From Gemmataceae bacterium (GTDB lineage: Bacteria; Planctomycetota; Planctomycetia; Gemmatales; Gemmataceae): a DNA stretch of 64,000 nt. The notes beneath the pieces are model-generated. The model saw only the letters and a program-made list of their open reading frames with translations, was not told the DNA's origin and made no database searches. The translations under genes were made by a program, and so were the position numbers. The stretch is taken from assembly GCA_019636445.1 (NCBI GenBank), contig JAHBXO010000006.1, positions 1-64,000 on the forward strand, given 5' to 3'. Of the stretch, positions 34,573 to 43,748 are shown piece after piece (the first letter of the stretch is position 1; each line of letters starts with the position of its first letter).

Positions 34573-37458
34573 TTACCACTTCAGAGGTTTTTGCCACGAT
34601 TCCTTCAGTTCGGAGAGCTTCGCCCAGACGAGCCATTCGCCGTTCGACCCGGCGATGCGCAGGCGGGGCTCGGCGACGGTGGTGCCGACCTTCGCGAGCG
34701 GCAGGCCGGCGAAGAGTTCGCGGACGGCGGCCGCCGCAGCCGGGCGCACTTCGAGCAGGAACCGTGTCGGCGACTCGGAAAAGAGCTTCACGGTATCGGA
34801 CAGGTCGCCGAGGTTCGCGAGCGCGAGGTCGGCGCCGACGCCGCCGGCGAAGGCCATTTCCGCCGCCGCGACGGCGAGGCCGCCTTCACTGAGGTCGTGG
34901 CAGGCGCGCACGAGTCCGCCGGCGATAGAGCGGTGGACGGCGGCGAACAGCTTCGGCGCCTGCGCGAGGTCCGGCATCGGCACGGTTCCCCCTGCCGCGT
35001 TCGTCACGAGGTGGTAGTGCGATCCGCCGAGTTCGTCCTTCGTGACGCCGACGAGGTACAGCTCGTTGCCTGGCTCTTTCAGGTCCATCGTCGCGCACTT
35101 CGTCACGTCCGGCACGCGCGCGAGCGACGAGACAAGCAACGTGTGCGGGATGGAGATCCGGCGCGTGCCGGATTTGTACTCGTTGTTGAGGCTGTCCTTG
35201 CCGCTGACGAACGGCGTGCCGTAGGCGAGGGCGACGTCGCGGCAGGCCTCGGCGGTGCGGACGAGCGCGCCGAGCATCTCGGGATCGCGGACGTTGCCCC
35301 AGCAGAAGTTGTCGAGGATGGCGGTGCGGGCCGGGTCGCCGCCGACCGCGACGACGTTGCGCACGGCCTCGTCGATGGCGCACGCGGCGGCCGCTCTCGG
35401 GTCGAGGTCCGCGTAGCGCGGCGCGAGGCCGTTCCCCACCGCGAGGCCGACGGTGGAACCAAGCACCGGCGCGACGACGGCGGCGTCCGACGGACCGTCC
35501 TCGGCGATGCCCGTGAGCGGCTTCACCGCGCTGCCGCCCTGCACCTCGTGGTCGTACTGGCGGATGACCCATTCCTTCGAGCAGACGGTGAAGGTGCCGA
35601 GGATCGCCTTGAGGGCTTCCGTCGGCGCGAGCGGATTCTTCGCGGGAACTGCCGGCATGTTCGGCGCGGTCCAGACAGCCGTGCGCGTGATGTCCGGCCG
35701 GCCGTCGTGCAGGAAGTGCATCGACAGATCCGCGACGAGGTTTCCCTGATACGTCAGCTTCAACCGACCGGTTGGCTCGAACGTGCCGAGGATGGCGGCT
35801 TCCACGTCCTCGCCGGCGCAGAGGGTGCGGAGTTGTTCCCACTTCTCCGGGGGCACCGACAGCACCATCCGCTCCTGCGATTCGCTGATCCAGATTTCGG
35901 TGTAGCTCAGCCCTTCGTACTTGAGCGGGGCGTTCGCCAGTTCCACACGGGCGCCAAGTTCGGCGCCCATCTCGCCGACGGCGGAGCTGAACCCGCCGGC
36001 GCCGCAATCGGTGATGGCCGTGTAGAGGCCGCGATCCCGCGCCTGCAGGATCACGTCCAGCACCTTCTTCTCGGCGATGGCGTTGCCGATCTGCACGGCC
36101 CCGCCGCTGATCTGGTCCGACGCTTCCGTAAGCCCCTCGGAGGAGAAGGTGGCGCCGTGGATGCCGTCGCGGCCGGTGCGCCCGCCGACGGCGACGATGA
36201 GGTCGCCGGGGCGGACCTCCTTGTGCTCCATGCCGACGGGGATGAGGCCGACGGTGCCGCAGAAGACCAGCGGGTTCGCGAGGTAGCGTTCGTCGAACGT
36301 GAGCGAGCCGTTGACGGTGGGGATGCCCATGCGGTTGCCATAGTCGCGCACGCCGGCGACGACGCCGTGCATGACGCGGCGCGGGTGCAGCACGCCGGGC
36401 GGGAGTTCTTCGGGCGGGAAGTCGGGTGGAGCGAAGCAGAAGACGTTGGTGTTGCAGACCGGTTTGCCGCCGAGGCCGGTGCCGAGCACGTCGCGGATGA
36501 CACCGCCGAGGCCGGTGTTCGCGCCGCCGTACGGCTCGATCGCGGACGGACGATTGTGCGTCTCCACCTTGATGCAGGCGTGGAACTGGTCGTCGAACTT
36601 CACCACGCCGGCGTTGTCGGCAAAGACGCTCACGCACCAGTCGTCCGCGCCGAGCTTCGACCGGATCGCCTGCGTCGCGGCGAAAATCGTTTCCTTCAGC
36701 ATGTTTCCGTAGTTCGTCGACTTCGTCGCACCGTCGATAGTCTCGGCGTACGCGATGCGGCCCTTGAGCGTCTTGTGCGAACAGTGCTCGCTCCAGGTCT
36801 GCGCGATCGTCTCCAGTTCGCAATCCGTCGGCTCGCGGCCCTGCTCGCGGTAATGCGCCTGGATCGTCTTCATCTCGTCGAGGGTCAGCGCGAGCTGGCC
36901 CTGCTGGCTGATGCGCACCAGCCCGTCGTCGTCGAGATCGCGGATCGGCACGGTCACGAGTTCGAAACGGTACGGCTTGCCGAGCGCGAGGTGGTCCGCT
37001 TTCACCGGTCCGGCGACCACCTGCTCGATCGCGTCGTTCGCCAGCACCTTCCGGGCGAGCGTGTCCCGGTCCGCCGACGGCAGCGCCTCGCGCGTGAAAT
37101 ACCGCCGGAACGTCCGCGCCTGGTCCACGCGCACGCCGAGGTCGCGGGACGACTTCACCACGCTCTCCGTCACCGGGTCCATGACGCCCGGCTTGTACAG
37201 CACCGTCAGCGCCGGGTCCTTCGACTTCAGGTCGAGGGGGGACACGACGACCGTTTCGACGAGCGGATCGACGAGCAGTTCGTTGCACAGCTTGGCGACG
37301 TCGTGCGCGGTCAGTTCGCCTTCGAGCAGGTAGCCGCGCGCCGACGCCGACACGAGATCGCCGCCCCGTCGGCCGTGCGTCAGCAGGTCGAACTCGTCGC
37401 AGACGCGCTCGCGTTCGACGTCCCGGCCCAGCGGTCGAATCTCAACTTCCCAGAGCAT
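34573..37458 (-). CDS. purL: Phosphoribosylformylglycinamidine synthase, PurL with PurS-like N-terminus
   Basis: The enzyme converts FGAR to FGAM with glutamine-derived ammonia in de novo purine synthesis. At 961 residues it is longer than a small PurL (~740) but lacks the glutaminase domain of the large form. The N-terminal ~180 residues (EVEIRPLGRDVERERVCDE, ...VVVSPLDLKSKDP) look like PurS joined to PurL. Core motifs include TWSEHCSHKTLKG, FDDQFHACIKVETHNRPSAIEPYGGANTG, VGGRTGRDGIHGATFSS and LDNFCWGN. It therefore needs a separate PurQ, which is not in the window. The start overlaps the end of tyrA by 17 bases, so the two are probably translationally coupled. Confidence 0.96.
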   Translation of the reverse strand: MLWEVEIRPLGRDVERERVCDEFDLLTHGRRGGDLVSASARGYLLEGELTAHDVAKLCNELLVDPLVETVVVSPLDLKSKDPALTVLYKPGVMDPVTESVVKSSRDLGVRVDQARTFRRYFTREALPSADRDTLARKVLANDAIEQVVAGPVKADHLALGKPYRFELVTVPIRDLDDDGLVRISQQGQLALTLDEMKTIQAHYREQGREPTDCELETIAQTWSEHCSHKTLKGRIAYAETIDGATKSTNYGNMLKETIFAATQAIRSKLGADDWCVSVFADNAGVVKFDDQFHACIKVETHNRPSAIEPYGGANTGLGGVIRDVLGTGLGGKPVCNTNVFCFAPPDFPPEELPPGVLHPRRVMHGVVAGVRDYGNRMGIPTVNGSLTFDERYLANPLVFCGTVGLIPVGMEHKEVRPGDLIVAVGGRTGRDGIHGATFSSEGLTEASDQISGGAVQIGNAIAEKKVLDVILQARDRGLYTAITDCGAGGFSSAVGEMGAELGARVELANAPLKYEGLSYTEIWISESQERMVLSVPPEKWEQLRTLCAGEDVEAAILGTFEPTGRLKLTYQGNLVADLSMHFLHDGRPDITRTAVWTAPNMPAVPAKNPLAPTEALKAILGTFTVCSKEWVIRQYDHEVQGGSAVKPLTGIAEDGPSDAAVVAPVLGSTVGLAVGNGLAPRYADLDPRAAAACAIDEAVRNVVAVGGDPARTAILDNFCWGNVRDPEMLGALVRTAEACRDVALAYGTPFVSGKDSLNNEYKSGTRRISIPHTLLVSSLARVPDVTKCATMDLKEPGNELYLVGVTKDELGGSHYHLVTNAAGGTVPMPDLAQAPKLFAAVHRSIAGGLVRACHDLSEGGLAVAAAEMAFAGGVGADLALANLGDLSDTVKLFSESPTRFLLEVRPAAAAAVRELFAGLPLAKVGTTVAEPRLRIAGSNGEWLVWAKLSELKESWQKPLKW

Positions 37459-38284
37459 CGCGCACCTTTTTTCCTTCGTTCAACCAGCGGATCAAGCCCG
37501 GCCCGTCGTCGGCCTCGAGCAGCTTGCGGAATTCCTCGAACCGCGCGGCGAAGCGCGCGCAGCCCGCCAGCACCTCGGCGCGGTTCGTACGGAAGATCGG
37601 TTCCCAGATCGCCGGCGCCGCGGCGGCGATGCGTGTCGTGTCCCGGAACCCCCCCGCCGAGACCGGCAAGTACGCCGGATCGACAGTGCCCGCCAGCGCG
37701 GCCGCCACAGCGTGCGGCAAGTGGCTCACGTTCGCCACCGCGCGGTCGTGCTCCTCCGGCGACATCGTCACCACGCGGCTGCCGACCCCTTCCCAGAACC
37801 GCCGGAGCCGCTCCACGGCGTTCGGATCGCTGTCCGCCGTCGGCGTCACGATCGTCGCCCGGTTCACGAACAGCTCCGCGACCGCGTGCCCCGGCCCCTT
37901 CTTCTCCGACCCCGCCATCGGATGGCTGCCGACAAATGCGACGTGCGCCGGCAACCGGTTCCCGACCTCCGCGACAATCCGCGCCTTCGTACTCCCCACG
38001 TCGGTGAGGATACAACCCGGCGACGCCAGGTCCGCCGCTTCACGGACATGCCGGGGAATGAGATCGACGGGCGTGCAGACCACAACGAGATCGGCGTCGG
38101 GGATGGCGTCGGCGAATTCGGCATGGGCTTCGTCGATCGCGCCGAGTTCGAGCGCCGTTGCGAGCTTGGCCGGATCGCGGCCGAAGCCGACGACGCGCCC
38201 CACCAGTCCGCGCGCCTTCGCGGCCAGCCCCAACGATCCGCCGAGCAACCCAACACCGACGATGGCGAGCGTTTCAAACTGCAT
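37442..38284 (-). CDS. tyrA: Prephenate/arogenate dehydrogenase
   Basis: The protein has 280 residues from the ATG at 38284; the frame is open further upstream, but that part is Arg-rich and antisense to the WD40 gene. It begins with a Rossmann fold (ETLAIVGVGLLGGSLGLAAKARGL) followed by DLVVVCTPVDLIPRHV and the catalytic-region signature FVGSHPMAGSEKKGPGHA, then SPEEHDRAVANVSHLPHAVAAAL. The enzyme oxidatively decarboxylates prephenate or arogenate in tyrosine synthesis. There is no ACT or chorismate mutase domain. It overlaps purL at its 3' end, an unusual pairing of aromatic amino acid and purine genes. Confidence 0.95.
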   Translation of the reverse strand: MQFETLAIVGVGLLGGSLGLAAKARGLVGRVVGFGRDPAKLATALELGAIDEAHAEFADAIPDADLVVVCTPVDLIPRHVREAADLASPGCILTDVGSTKARIVAEVGNRLPAHVAFVGSHPMAGSEKKGPGHAVAELFVNRATIVTPTADSDPNAVERLRRFWEGVGSRVVTMSPEEHDRAVANVSHLPHAVAAALAGTVDPAYLPVSAGGFRDTTRIAAAAPAIWEPIFRTNRAEVLAGCARFAARFEEFRKLLEADDGPGLIRWLNEGKKVRDALGS

Positions 38285-38499
38285 GGAGGCGTTATACCGA
38301 AGGGTCGATCCGTCGGAACCGGCTCGTTCCCCCGTATCTTTCCTGCGGTTCGAGCGAGCTGGCCGAGTACCGGATTCCTGTCGGCGGGCGGGGTCGCCCA
38401 TTGCGTCCTTGCCCGGTCCGGACACGCACGGAAATGGAATCGCTCCGGAAACCGGTTCCAGTCGAGAGTCGCGGGAAATCGGCGGGCTAGGATGAGCGC

Positions 38500-39987
38500 A
38501 TGCTGAAGTACGAAGCCGTGCGGATCGATCCGTCGCCGGGGGAGATCGCCGAGCTGCTCGCGGACGGAGCGGCGGCGGCGAACCGGCGCTGCCGGACGCG
38601 CCTGCTCGAGGACGACCCGGCGAAATGGCGGAAGTTCGCCCGGCGTACGCAGGCCGAGCCGGAGGGGTTCGAGCTGTGGCGCGGCGGGCGGGGCGGCGCG
38701 CCGGGCACGCAGCTCGTCGGCGCGTGGTGGACCGACCATATCGGTCGCAAGCATGTCGTCGTCCGCGGCCGGCGGATCGAACACGAGATCGCCAAGCTCC
38801 TGTTCCACAAGGACGAACTCGCCCGCCGCCCGGCGCTGTGGCACGGCTACCCCGAGCATTTGGCGCAACGCTGGCTCCCGGTGCCGAACGACCTGCCGCG
38901 CGTCGACTGGATCGCCGTGTGCGGCTGCGGCGCGGTCGGCACGCCGGACGCACTGGGTTGGATGGGCGCGACCTGCGGACCCTGCCACGACCGTCGGGAA
39001 GAGGGCGGCTCGCTCGACCACGTCCGCCCCGGCTGGCTGCACGGCGAGCGCAGCCCGTTCGTCGCGCTCGGGTTCGGCCGCACGGGAAAACACCTCGCCG
39101 GCATCGAAGCCGACGGCACCGCGAGCGTGTGGGATCTCGCCGAGGGCCGCGTCGTCCGCATCCCGCCGGCCGTCCGCCGCGCCATCTTCTACGCCGATGT
39201 CGCGTTCGTCGGGCCGGACGACGAACGGCTCGTGCTGAATCTGAACGGCGGCATCGAAGGCCTCGGCGCCGTGACCGTTCAGGATTGGCGGAATCCGGAC
39301 CGGCCCGCCATCGTGCCGCTGTACGCCTACGCCGGTGCGACGCGAGTCTGGCCGTCAAGCGCACCGGATCGGTTCCTGCTCGCGACGGACGACCTCGCTC
39401 AGATGGACCTCGACGGCCGACCGGTGAAACGGACGCCGCTCCCGGGACCGTTCATCGCGCTGCCGAACGCGGTCGAATCCTCGCCGCACTATATGCCCTT
39501 CATACGCGTCGACGGGATCCGGTTCCTCGACACGCACACGCTCGAACTGGGGCCGTTCGCACCCTACCGGCGCCGCTCGGAAGGGGTGTTCCACCGCATC
39601 GCCGCCGAGTACCGGGAGGAAACCGGGGTCGCGTTCGTGGCCCAGTTCGGCAAGCTCGACGTCCACGATCTCCGATCCGGCCGCCCCGCGCGTTCCTTCG
39701 CCCTGGACCGGATGCCGGTAGCGGCCTACCACAACTCGCCGGCGTGGATCCGCCAGATGGCGCTCGCGCTCGACGGCCGCGTGCTCGTGCTGGCGGTGGA
39801 GGAACGGCTCGTGATGCTGGATACGGACACGCTCGCGCCGCTGGCGGCGTTCGCGTGGCACCTCGGCCCGATCGAATGTCTGGCGATTTCCCCCGACGGC
39901 CGCATGCTCGCCACCGCGGGGAACGATGGCACCGTCAAACTCTGGCCGCTGGATCGATTGCTCAAAGGAAGGGGAACCGAGCCGTAG
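38500..39987 (+). CDS. WD40-repeat protein with Cys-rich motif, Gemmata type
   Basis: The protein has 495 residues. One clear C-terminal WD unit (LGPIECLAISPDGRMLATAGNDGTVKLWPLD) and a looser one near residue 190 (FVALGFGRTGKHLAGIEADGTASVWDLAEG) indicate a beta-propeller; the blades between are diverged. Near residue 145 is CGCGAVGTPDALGWMGATCGPCHDRREEGG, a four-Cys plus His cluster that I recall from Gemmataceae WD proteins; it probably binds zinc, although its CxxCH end resembles a heme site. No signal peptide is seen, so the protein is likely cytoplasmic. Partner and role are unknown. It converges with the DUF1501 gene, six bases away. Confidence 0.8.
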   Translation: MLKYEAVRIDPSPGEIAELLADGAAAANRRCRTRLLEDDPAKWRKFARRTQAEPEGFELWRGGRGGAPGTQLVGAWWTDHIGRKHVVVRGRRIEHEIAKLLFHKDELARRPALWHGYPEHLAQRWLPVPNDLPRVDWIAVCGCGAVGTPDALGWMGATCGPCHDRREEGGSLDHVRPGWLHGERSPFVALGFGRTGKHLAGIEADGTASVWDLAEGRVVRIPPAVRRAIFYADVAFVGPDDERLVLNLNGGIEGLGAVTVQDWRNPDRPAIVPLYAYAGATRVWPSSAPDRFLLATDDLAQMDLDGRPVKRTPLPGPFIALPNAVESSPHYMPFIRVDGIRFLDTHTLELGPFAPYRRRSEGVFHRIAAEYREETGVAFVAQFGKLDVHDLRSGRPARSFALDRMPVAAYHNSPAWIRQMALALDGRVLVLAVEERLVMLDTDTLAPLAAFAWHLGPIECLAISPDGRMLATAGNDGTVKLWPLDRLLKGRGTEP

Positions 39988-39993
39988 GATTCG

Positions 39994-41469
39994 TCACACC
40001 AGAAGTTCTTCGCGGACGCGGCCGATGCCGCCGATGCGATAGGGGCGGCCGATCCGGTCCGGGATTTCCGCGTGCGGATCGATGCCGAGCAGGTGGAAGA
40101 TCGTCGCGACCACGTCCTTCGGCGAGAACGGCTTTTCCATCACGTCGCCGCCGTGCTTGTCGGTGCGGCCAATGACGCGCCCCTTCGCGAAGCCCGCGCC
40201 GGCGAACATCGCCGAGTAGGCGCGCGACCAGTGGTCGCGTCCGCCGCCGGTCACGTTCTGGATGCGCGGCGTCCGGCCGTGTTCGCTCATCACCACGATC
40301 GCCGTGTCTTGCAACATTCCGCGAGCGTCGAGGTCTTCCAGCAGCGCGGAGAAGGCGTTGTCGAGGCCCGGCCCCAGTTCGTCCTTCAGTCGCGATTCCA
40401 TGTGGACGTGCGTGTCCCAGCCGGTGTTCACGAGGCCGTACTCGTCCCAGCAGACCGTGACGAACTTGCCGCCGGCTTCGAGGACGCGCCGCGCCACGAG
40501 GCACGACTGGCCGAAGAGTGAGTAGCCATAGCGGGCGCGCAGTTTCTCCGGTTCCCGTTGCACGTCGAGCGCGTCCCGCAGCTTGCCGGAGGTGAGCACG
40601 GAGAGCGCCAGCTCGCGATGCCGGCCGAGTGCCTGGATCGGCGAAGAGTCGAGCTCCCGACGCGCATCGTCGAGCTGGTCCAATAGCGAGGAGCGCCCGC
40701 CCATTCGGTCGAGCGTCAGCTCGCTGCCGAGCGAATACGATTCGAAGCGGTCCGTCGGCAGCACGTTGATGTACGGATCGGCGATCATCGGCGTGGGCTT
40801 CTCGCCGGCGCCAGAATCGCGGGGCACGACCTTTGTCCCCTTCGCGCGGAACTCGGCGGCGACGGGATCGTAGGCGGGGCCGAGGAATCCGCCGAACGGC
40901 CCCGACCGCGCCGGCCCGCGCTTCGAGCCGAACGGGAACGGCAGCCAGTAGTTTCGGGGAATGCCGGTCGGCTTCGGGTTCTCCCGTTCGGCGAGGTAAT
41001 CCACGACCGAACCCATGAACGGCCACTGGCGCGAGTCGCGCGGGTTCCCCTCCAGCGGCAGGTCGGTCATCGGCACGGCCGTCGTGGCGAACGAGGTGCC
41101 GTGGATCGGGAACGGGTGCGTCAGCGAGCGGAGGACGGTGACGCGGTCGAGCATCGCGGCGATGCGGGGGAAGATCTCGCCGACGCGAACGCCTGGCAGT
41201 TTCGTCGGGATCGAGCCGAGCGGGCCGCGGATTTCCTTCGGGGCGTCCGGCTTCGGGTCGAGCGTGTCCTGCTGGCTGGGCGAACCCCATAGGTAGAGGA
41301 AGATGCAGCGCTTGGCACTGCCGAAGCCGTTCTTCGAAGTATCGGGGGACGAAGCGAGGGCGGGATGCGCGAGCGTGAGGCCGAGCGGTGCGAGGGTGCC
41401 GACGTGCAGCAGGTCGCGGCGCGTCAGGCCGTCGCAGAAGATCTTCTTCGAGCCGAGTATGCGGAGCAT
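39994..41469 (-). CDS. DUF1501 exported protein (second of three)
   Basis: The protein has 491 residues. The twin-arginine-like leader is LTRRDLLHVGTLAPLGLTLAHPALA. DUF1501 motifs include CIFLYLWGSPSQQDTLDPKPDAP, LRSLTHPFPIHGTSFATTAVP, FVTVCWDEYGLVNTGWDTHVHMESR and IVVMSEHGRTPRIQNVTGGGRDHW, ending in GRPYRIGGIG. The protein is probably Tat-exported. Like the other two DUF1501 genes in this window it has no DUF1549/1553 neighbour. Its upstream region contains nested repeat copy 2. Confidence 0.93.
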   Translation of the reverse strand: MLRILGSKKIFCDGLTRRDLLHVGTLAPLGLTLAHPALASSPDTSKNGFGSAKRCIFLYLWGSPSQQDTLDPKPDAPKEIRGPLGSIPTKLPGVRVGEIFPRIAAMLDRVTVLRSLTHPFPIHGTSFATTAVPMTDLPLEGNPRDSRQWPFMGSVVDYLAERENPKPTGIPRNYWLPFPFGSKRGPARSGPFGGFLGPAYDPVAAEFRAKGTKVVPRDSGAGEKPTPMIADPYINVLPTDRFESYSLGSELTLDRMGGRSSLLDQLDDARRELDSSPIQALGRHRELALSVLTSGKLRDALDVQREPEKLRARYGYSLFGQSCLVARRVLEAGGKFVTVCWDEYGLVNTGWDTHVHMESRLKDELGPGLDNAFSALLEDLDARGMLQDTAIVVMSEHGRTPRIQNVTGGGRDHWSRAYSAMFAGAGFAKGRVIGRTDKHGGDVMEKPFSPKDVVATIFHLLGIDPHAEIPDRIGRPYRIGGIGRVREELLV

Positions 41470-41579
41470 CAGGAACCTCGACGATGCGATCCGATTCGAA
41501 ATCGGACGATTCCGGCGGGACTTGAATCCTACCAGAATCGTCGGCAGGTGTCAGCCGCGAAATGGTAAGGAATGGCACC

Positions 41580-41658
41580 GACTTCCGAAGTCCGGCTTCG
41601 ACTTCGGAAGTCGATCGGATCGCTGGACTTGCGAATTCGAAACCGGACTTCGGAAGTC
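41580..41658. repeat. Nested palindromic repeat, copy 2 of 3
   Basis: Arms at 41580-41612 and 41626-41658 are separated by 13 nt. The left arm matches the consensus; the right arm differs from its perfect complement at three positions, so this copy is the most decayed of the three. It lies between the divergent DUF1501 and LRR genes, within their likely promoter region. Confidence 0.93.
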
Positions 41659-41707
41659 GTGATATTCAAATTGACGGCTTGGCTTCCGTCAGGCTATCGT
41701 GCCGCCC

Positions 41708-42277
41708 ATGACCGACCCGTTCGCCAAGCGTCGTCCCGGCCGACTGTCGCACGCCGATCTGCGCTGGATCGCGGCGGGCCCGTCGTGGCGCGCGCCGAGG
41801 CTGGCCGATCTGAACCACGCCGCACCGATCGACTACGACCAACTGATGCGCGGGAACCGGATCGCGGGTCGCGCCTTCATCGTGCACGGCGGGGAGCTGG
41901 CACGGCGTGGAAAGATTGCCGACGTACAAGTCGTCGCCGTCGCGCCGTTCCTCGACGAGCTGGCCGCCTGCCCGCACCTCGCGGCCGTGACATCGCTCGA
42001 CCTCGCCGGCAATCGCATCGGCGCCGAGGGCCTCGCGATCCTGCTTGCCTCGCCTCACCTTGTGAATGTGACTCGGCTCGACCTGCGGGCCAACGATCTC
42101 GGCGACGCCGGCGCGGTCCTGCTCGCCAGCGCGACGAGCCTGCCCGCGCTGCGGACGTTGATCGTGCGCGACAACGACCTCGGCCCCGCCGGCGAGAGCG
42201 CACTGCGAACCATCTCCCGGCTCGCCGAATTCGACCTCGGCCCGAATTCCGGCGAAACCCGTCGTCCGGCGGCGTAG
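41708..42277 (+). CDS. Leucine-rich-repeat protein
   Basis: The protein has 189 residues from the ATG at 41708; a GTG nine bases earlier is also possible. After a ~95-residue leader come three LRR units of the RNase-inhibitor-like type: LAAVTSLDLAGNRIGAEGLAILL, LVNVTRLDLRANDLGDAGAVLL and LPALRTLIVRDNDLGPAGESAL. There is no signal peptide. Gemmataceae have many cytoplasmic LRR proteins of this form with unknown binding partners. The gene is 53 bases upstream of a DUF1508 gene on the same strand. Confidence 0.85.
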   Translation: MTDPFAKRRPGRLSHADLRWIAAGPSWRAPRLADLNHAAPIDYDQLMRGNRIAGRAFIVHGGELARRGKIADVQVVAVAPFLDELAACPHLAAVTSLDLAGNRIGAEGLAILLASPHLVNVTRLDLRANDLGDAGAVLLASATSLPALRTLIVRDNDLGPAGESALRTISRLAEFDLGPNSGETRRPAA

Positions 42278-42330
42278 AATCTCCACCGCGGATTCCGCAT
42301 TCGATTCTTCAACCTTTCCCGGAGCGCGTC

Positions 42331-42669
42331 ATGGCGGCGAAGTACGAATTGAAGGCCGGATCGAAGGGTCAGTTCCATTTCAACCTCAAGGCCGGCAACG
42401 GCCAGGTCATCCTCTCGAGCGAATCGTACGGTACGAAGGCCGCGGCTCTCGCCGGCATCGAATCGGTCAAAAAGAATGCTGGCGACGACGCTCGCTTCGA
42501 GCGCAAGACCGCGAAGGACGGCTCCCCGTACTTCGTCCTCAAGGCCGGCAACGGCGAGATCATCGGCAAGAGCGAGATGTACTCGTCGACCTCGTCGATG
42601 GAGAACGGCATCGCGTCGGTGAAGACGAACGCCGGCGCCGCCGTCGCGGACCTTACCGAAGCGAAGTAA
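42331..42669 (+). CDS. DUF1508 (YegP-like) protein
   Basis: The 112-residue protein consists of two tandem DUF1508 units, each with F-x-L-K-A-G-N-G-x-[VI]-I (FHFNLKAGNGQVILSSESYGTKAAALAGIESVKKNA and YFVLKAGNGEIIGKSEMYSSTSSMENGIASVKTNA). The ATG at 42331 is preceded by CCCGGAGCG. The fold is a small alpha/beta dimer; E. coli YegP is of unknown function. The protein is cytoplasmic. The reading frame is open upstream through the LRR gene, but that part is out of frame with it and is rejected. Confidence 0.92.
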   Translation: MAAKYELKAGSKGQFHFNLKAGNGQVILSSESYGTKAAALAGIESVKKNAGDDARFERKTAKDGSPYFVLKAGNGEIIGKSEMYSSTSSMENGIASVKTNAGAAVADLTEAK

Positions 42670-42733
42670 CCCCGCCGCATTCCCTCGTTCGCCGGTGCGC
42701 GGACCCGCGCCCGGCGAAGGCGTTTCCACCACC

Positions 42734-43726
42734 ATGGCCGTCAACCTTCCCCCGCATTACCACGACGCCGAAGCCCGCTACCAGAAGGGCAAGACCTCCG
42801 AGGAGAAGCTCGCGGCCCTGCGCGAGATGTGGGTGCTGCTGCCCAAGCACAAGGCCAGCGAGAAGGTGCAGGCGATCCTCAAGACGAAGATCAGCGAGCT
42901 GACGGACCAGATCGAGCAGGAGAAGTCGGGACCGAAGAAGGCCGCGCCCGGCACATTCAAGATCCCGCGGCAGGGGGCCGGCACCGTTGTGTTCCTCGGC
43001 CCGCCGAACGCGGGGAAGTCCCTGTTGATCTCGAAGCTGACGAAGGCGACGCCGACGGTGGCGCCGTATCCGTTCACGACGCGCGAGCCGGTGCCGGGGA
43101 TGATGGACGTGCGGGACGTGCGCGTGCAACTCGTGGACCTGCCGCCGATCACGGCGGACGCCTACGAACACTTCATCACCGACCTGACGCGCAGCGCCGA
43201 CGCGGCGGTGTTGTTCCTGGACCTTTCCGACGACGACGGCCCGGCCAACACCGAAGCGACGATCGCACGGCTGAAGCAGGCGCGTCGGCAGTTGGTGCCG
43301 GAGAAAACGACCGACGACGACCCGACGACGTATCAGTTGAAGACGCTCCTCGCGATGACCAAATGCGACGACGAGGCCGCGGACATCCGCGTGGAGATCG
43401 CAAAAGAGGCGTTCGGGTCGCGCTTCCCGACGGTTGTGCTCTCGGCGGAGCGCGGCGACGGGCTGGCGGAGTTGCGCGAGGCGATCTTCGCTGCGCTCGG
43501 CGTCATCCGCGTCTACACGAAGCAGCCGGGCAAGCCCGCGGACAAGACCGCTCCGTTCACCTGTCCGATCGGTTCGACGGTGGCGGAGTTCGCCGGTTGC
43601 GTGCACAACGACTTCGAGGAGAAGCTGAAGTCGGCCCGGGTCTGGGGCGGTGCGCAGTTCGACGGGCAAACCGTGGGCCGCGATCATATCCTGATGGATG
43701 GCGATGTCGTCGAATTGCACGTATGA
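42734..43726 (+). CDS. TGS-domain GTPase of the Obg/DRG superfamily
   Basis: The protein has 330 residues from the ATG at 42734. A charged N-terminal helix region (~residues 1-80) precedes the G domain: G1 FLGPPNAGKSLLISKLT, G2 region PYPFTTREPVPGMM, G3 VQLVDLPPI, G4 AMTKCDD in place of NKxD, and G5 VVLSAERGDG. The C-terminus is a TGS domain (IRVYTKQPGKPADKTAPFTCPIGSTVAEFA, ending GQTVGRDHILMDGDVVELHV). It resembles archaeal/eukaryotic DRG proteins and may act at the ribosome. The T in TKCD may alter nucleotide specificity. It leads a four-gene co-directional run. Confidence 0.9.
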   Translation: MAVNLPPHYHDAEARYQKGKTSEEKLAALREMWVLLPKHKASEKVQAILKTKISELTDQIEQEKSGPKKAAPGTFKIPRQGAGTVVFLGPPNAGKSLLISKLTKATPTVAPYPFTTREPVPGMMDVRDVRVQLVDLPPITADAYEHFITDLTRSADAAVLFLDLSDDDGPANTEATIARLKQARRQLVPEKTTDDDPTTYQLKTLLAMTKCDDEAADIRVEIAKEAFGSRFPTVVLSAERGDGLAELREAIFAALGVIRVYTKQPGKPADKTAPFTCPIGSTVAEFAGCVHNDFEEKLKSARVWGGAQFDGQTVGRDHILMDGDVVELHV

Positions 43727-43748
43727 CGCCGCCGGAACGGAACCCCGC

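Noticed and set aside
32034..38007. Two very long plus-strand frames opposite the DUF4159, PurL and TyrA genes
   Set aside because: All three minus-strand proteins are recognisable families; the plus frames carry no domain.
41570..42330. Upstream extension of the DUF1508 frame and a DUF1508-LRR fusion
   Set aside because: The LRR gene is in another frame and has clear repeats; the extension is Arg-rich without motif.
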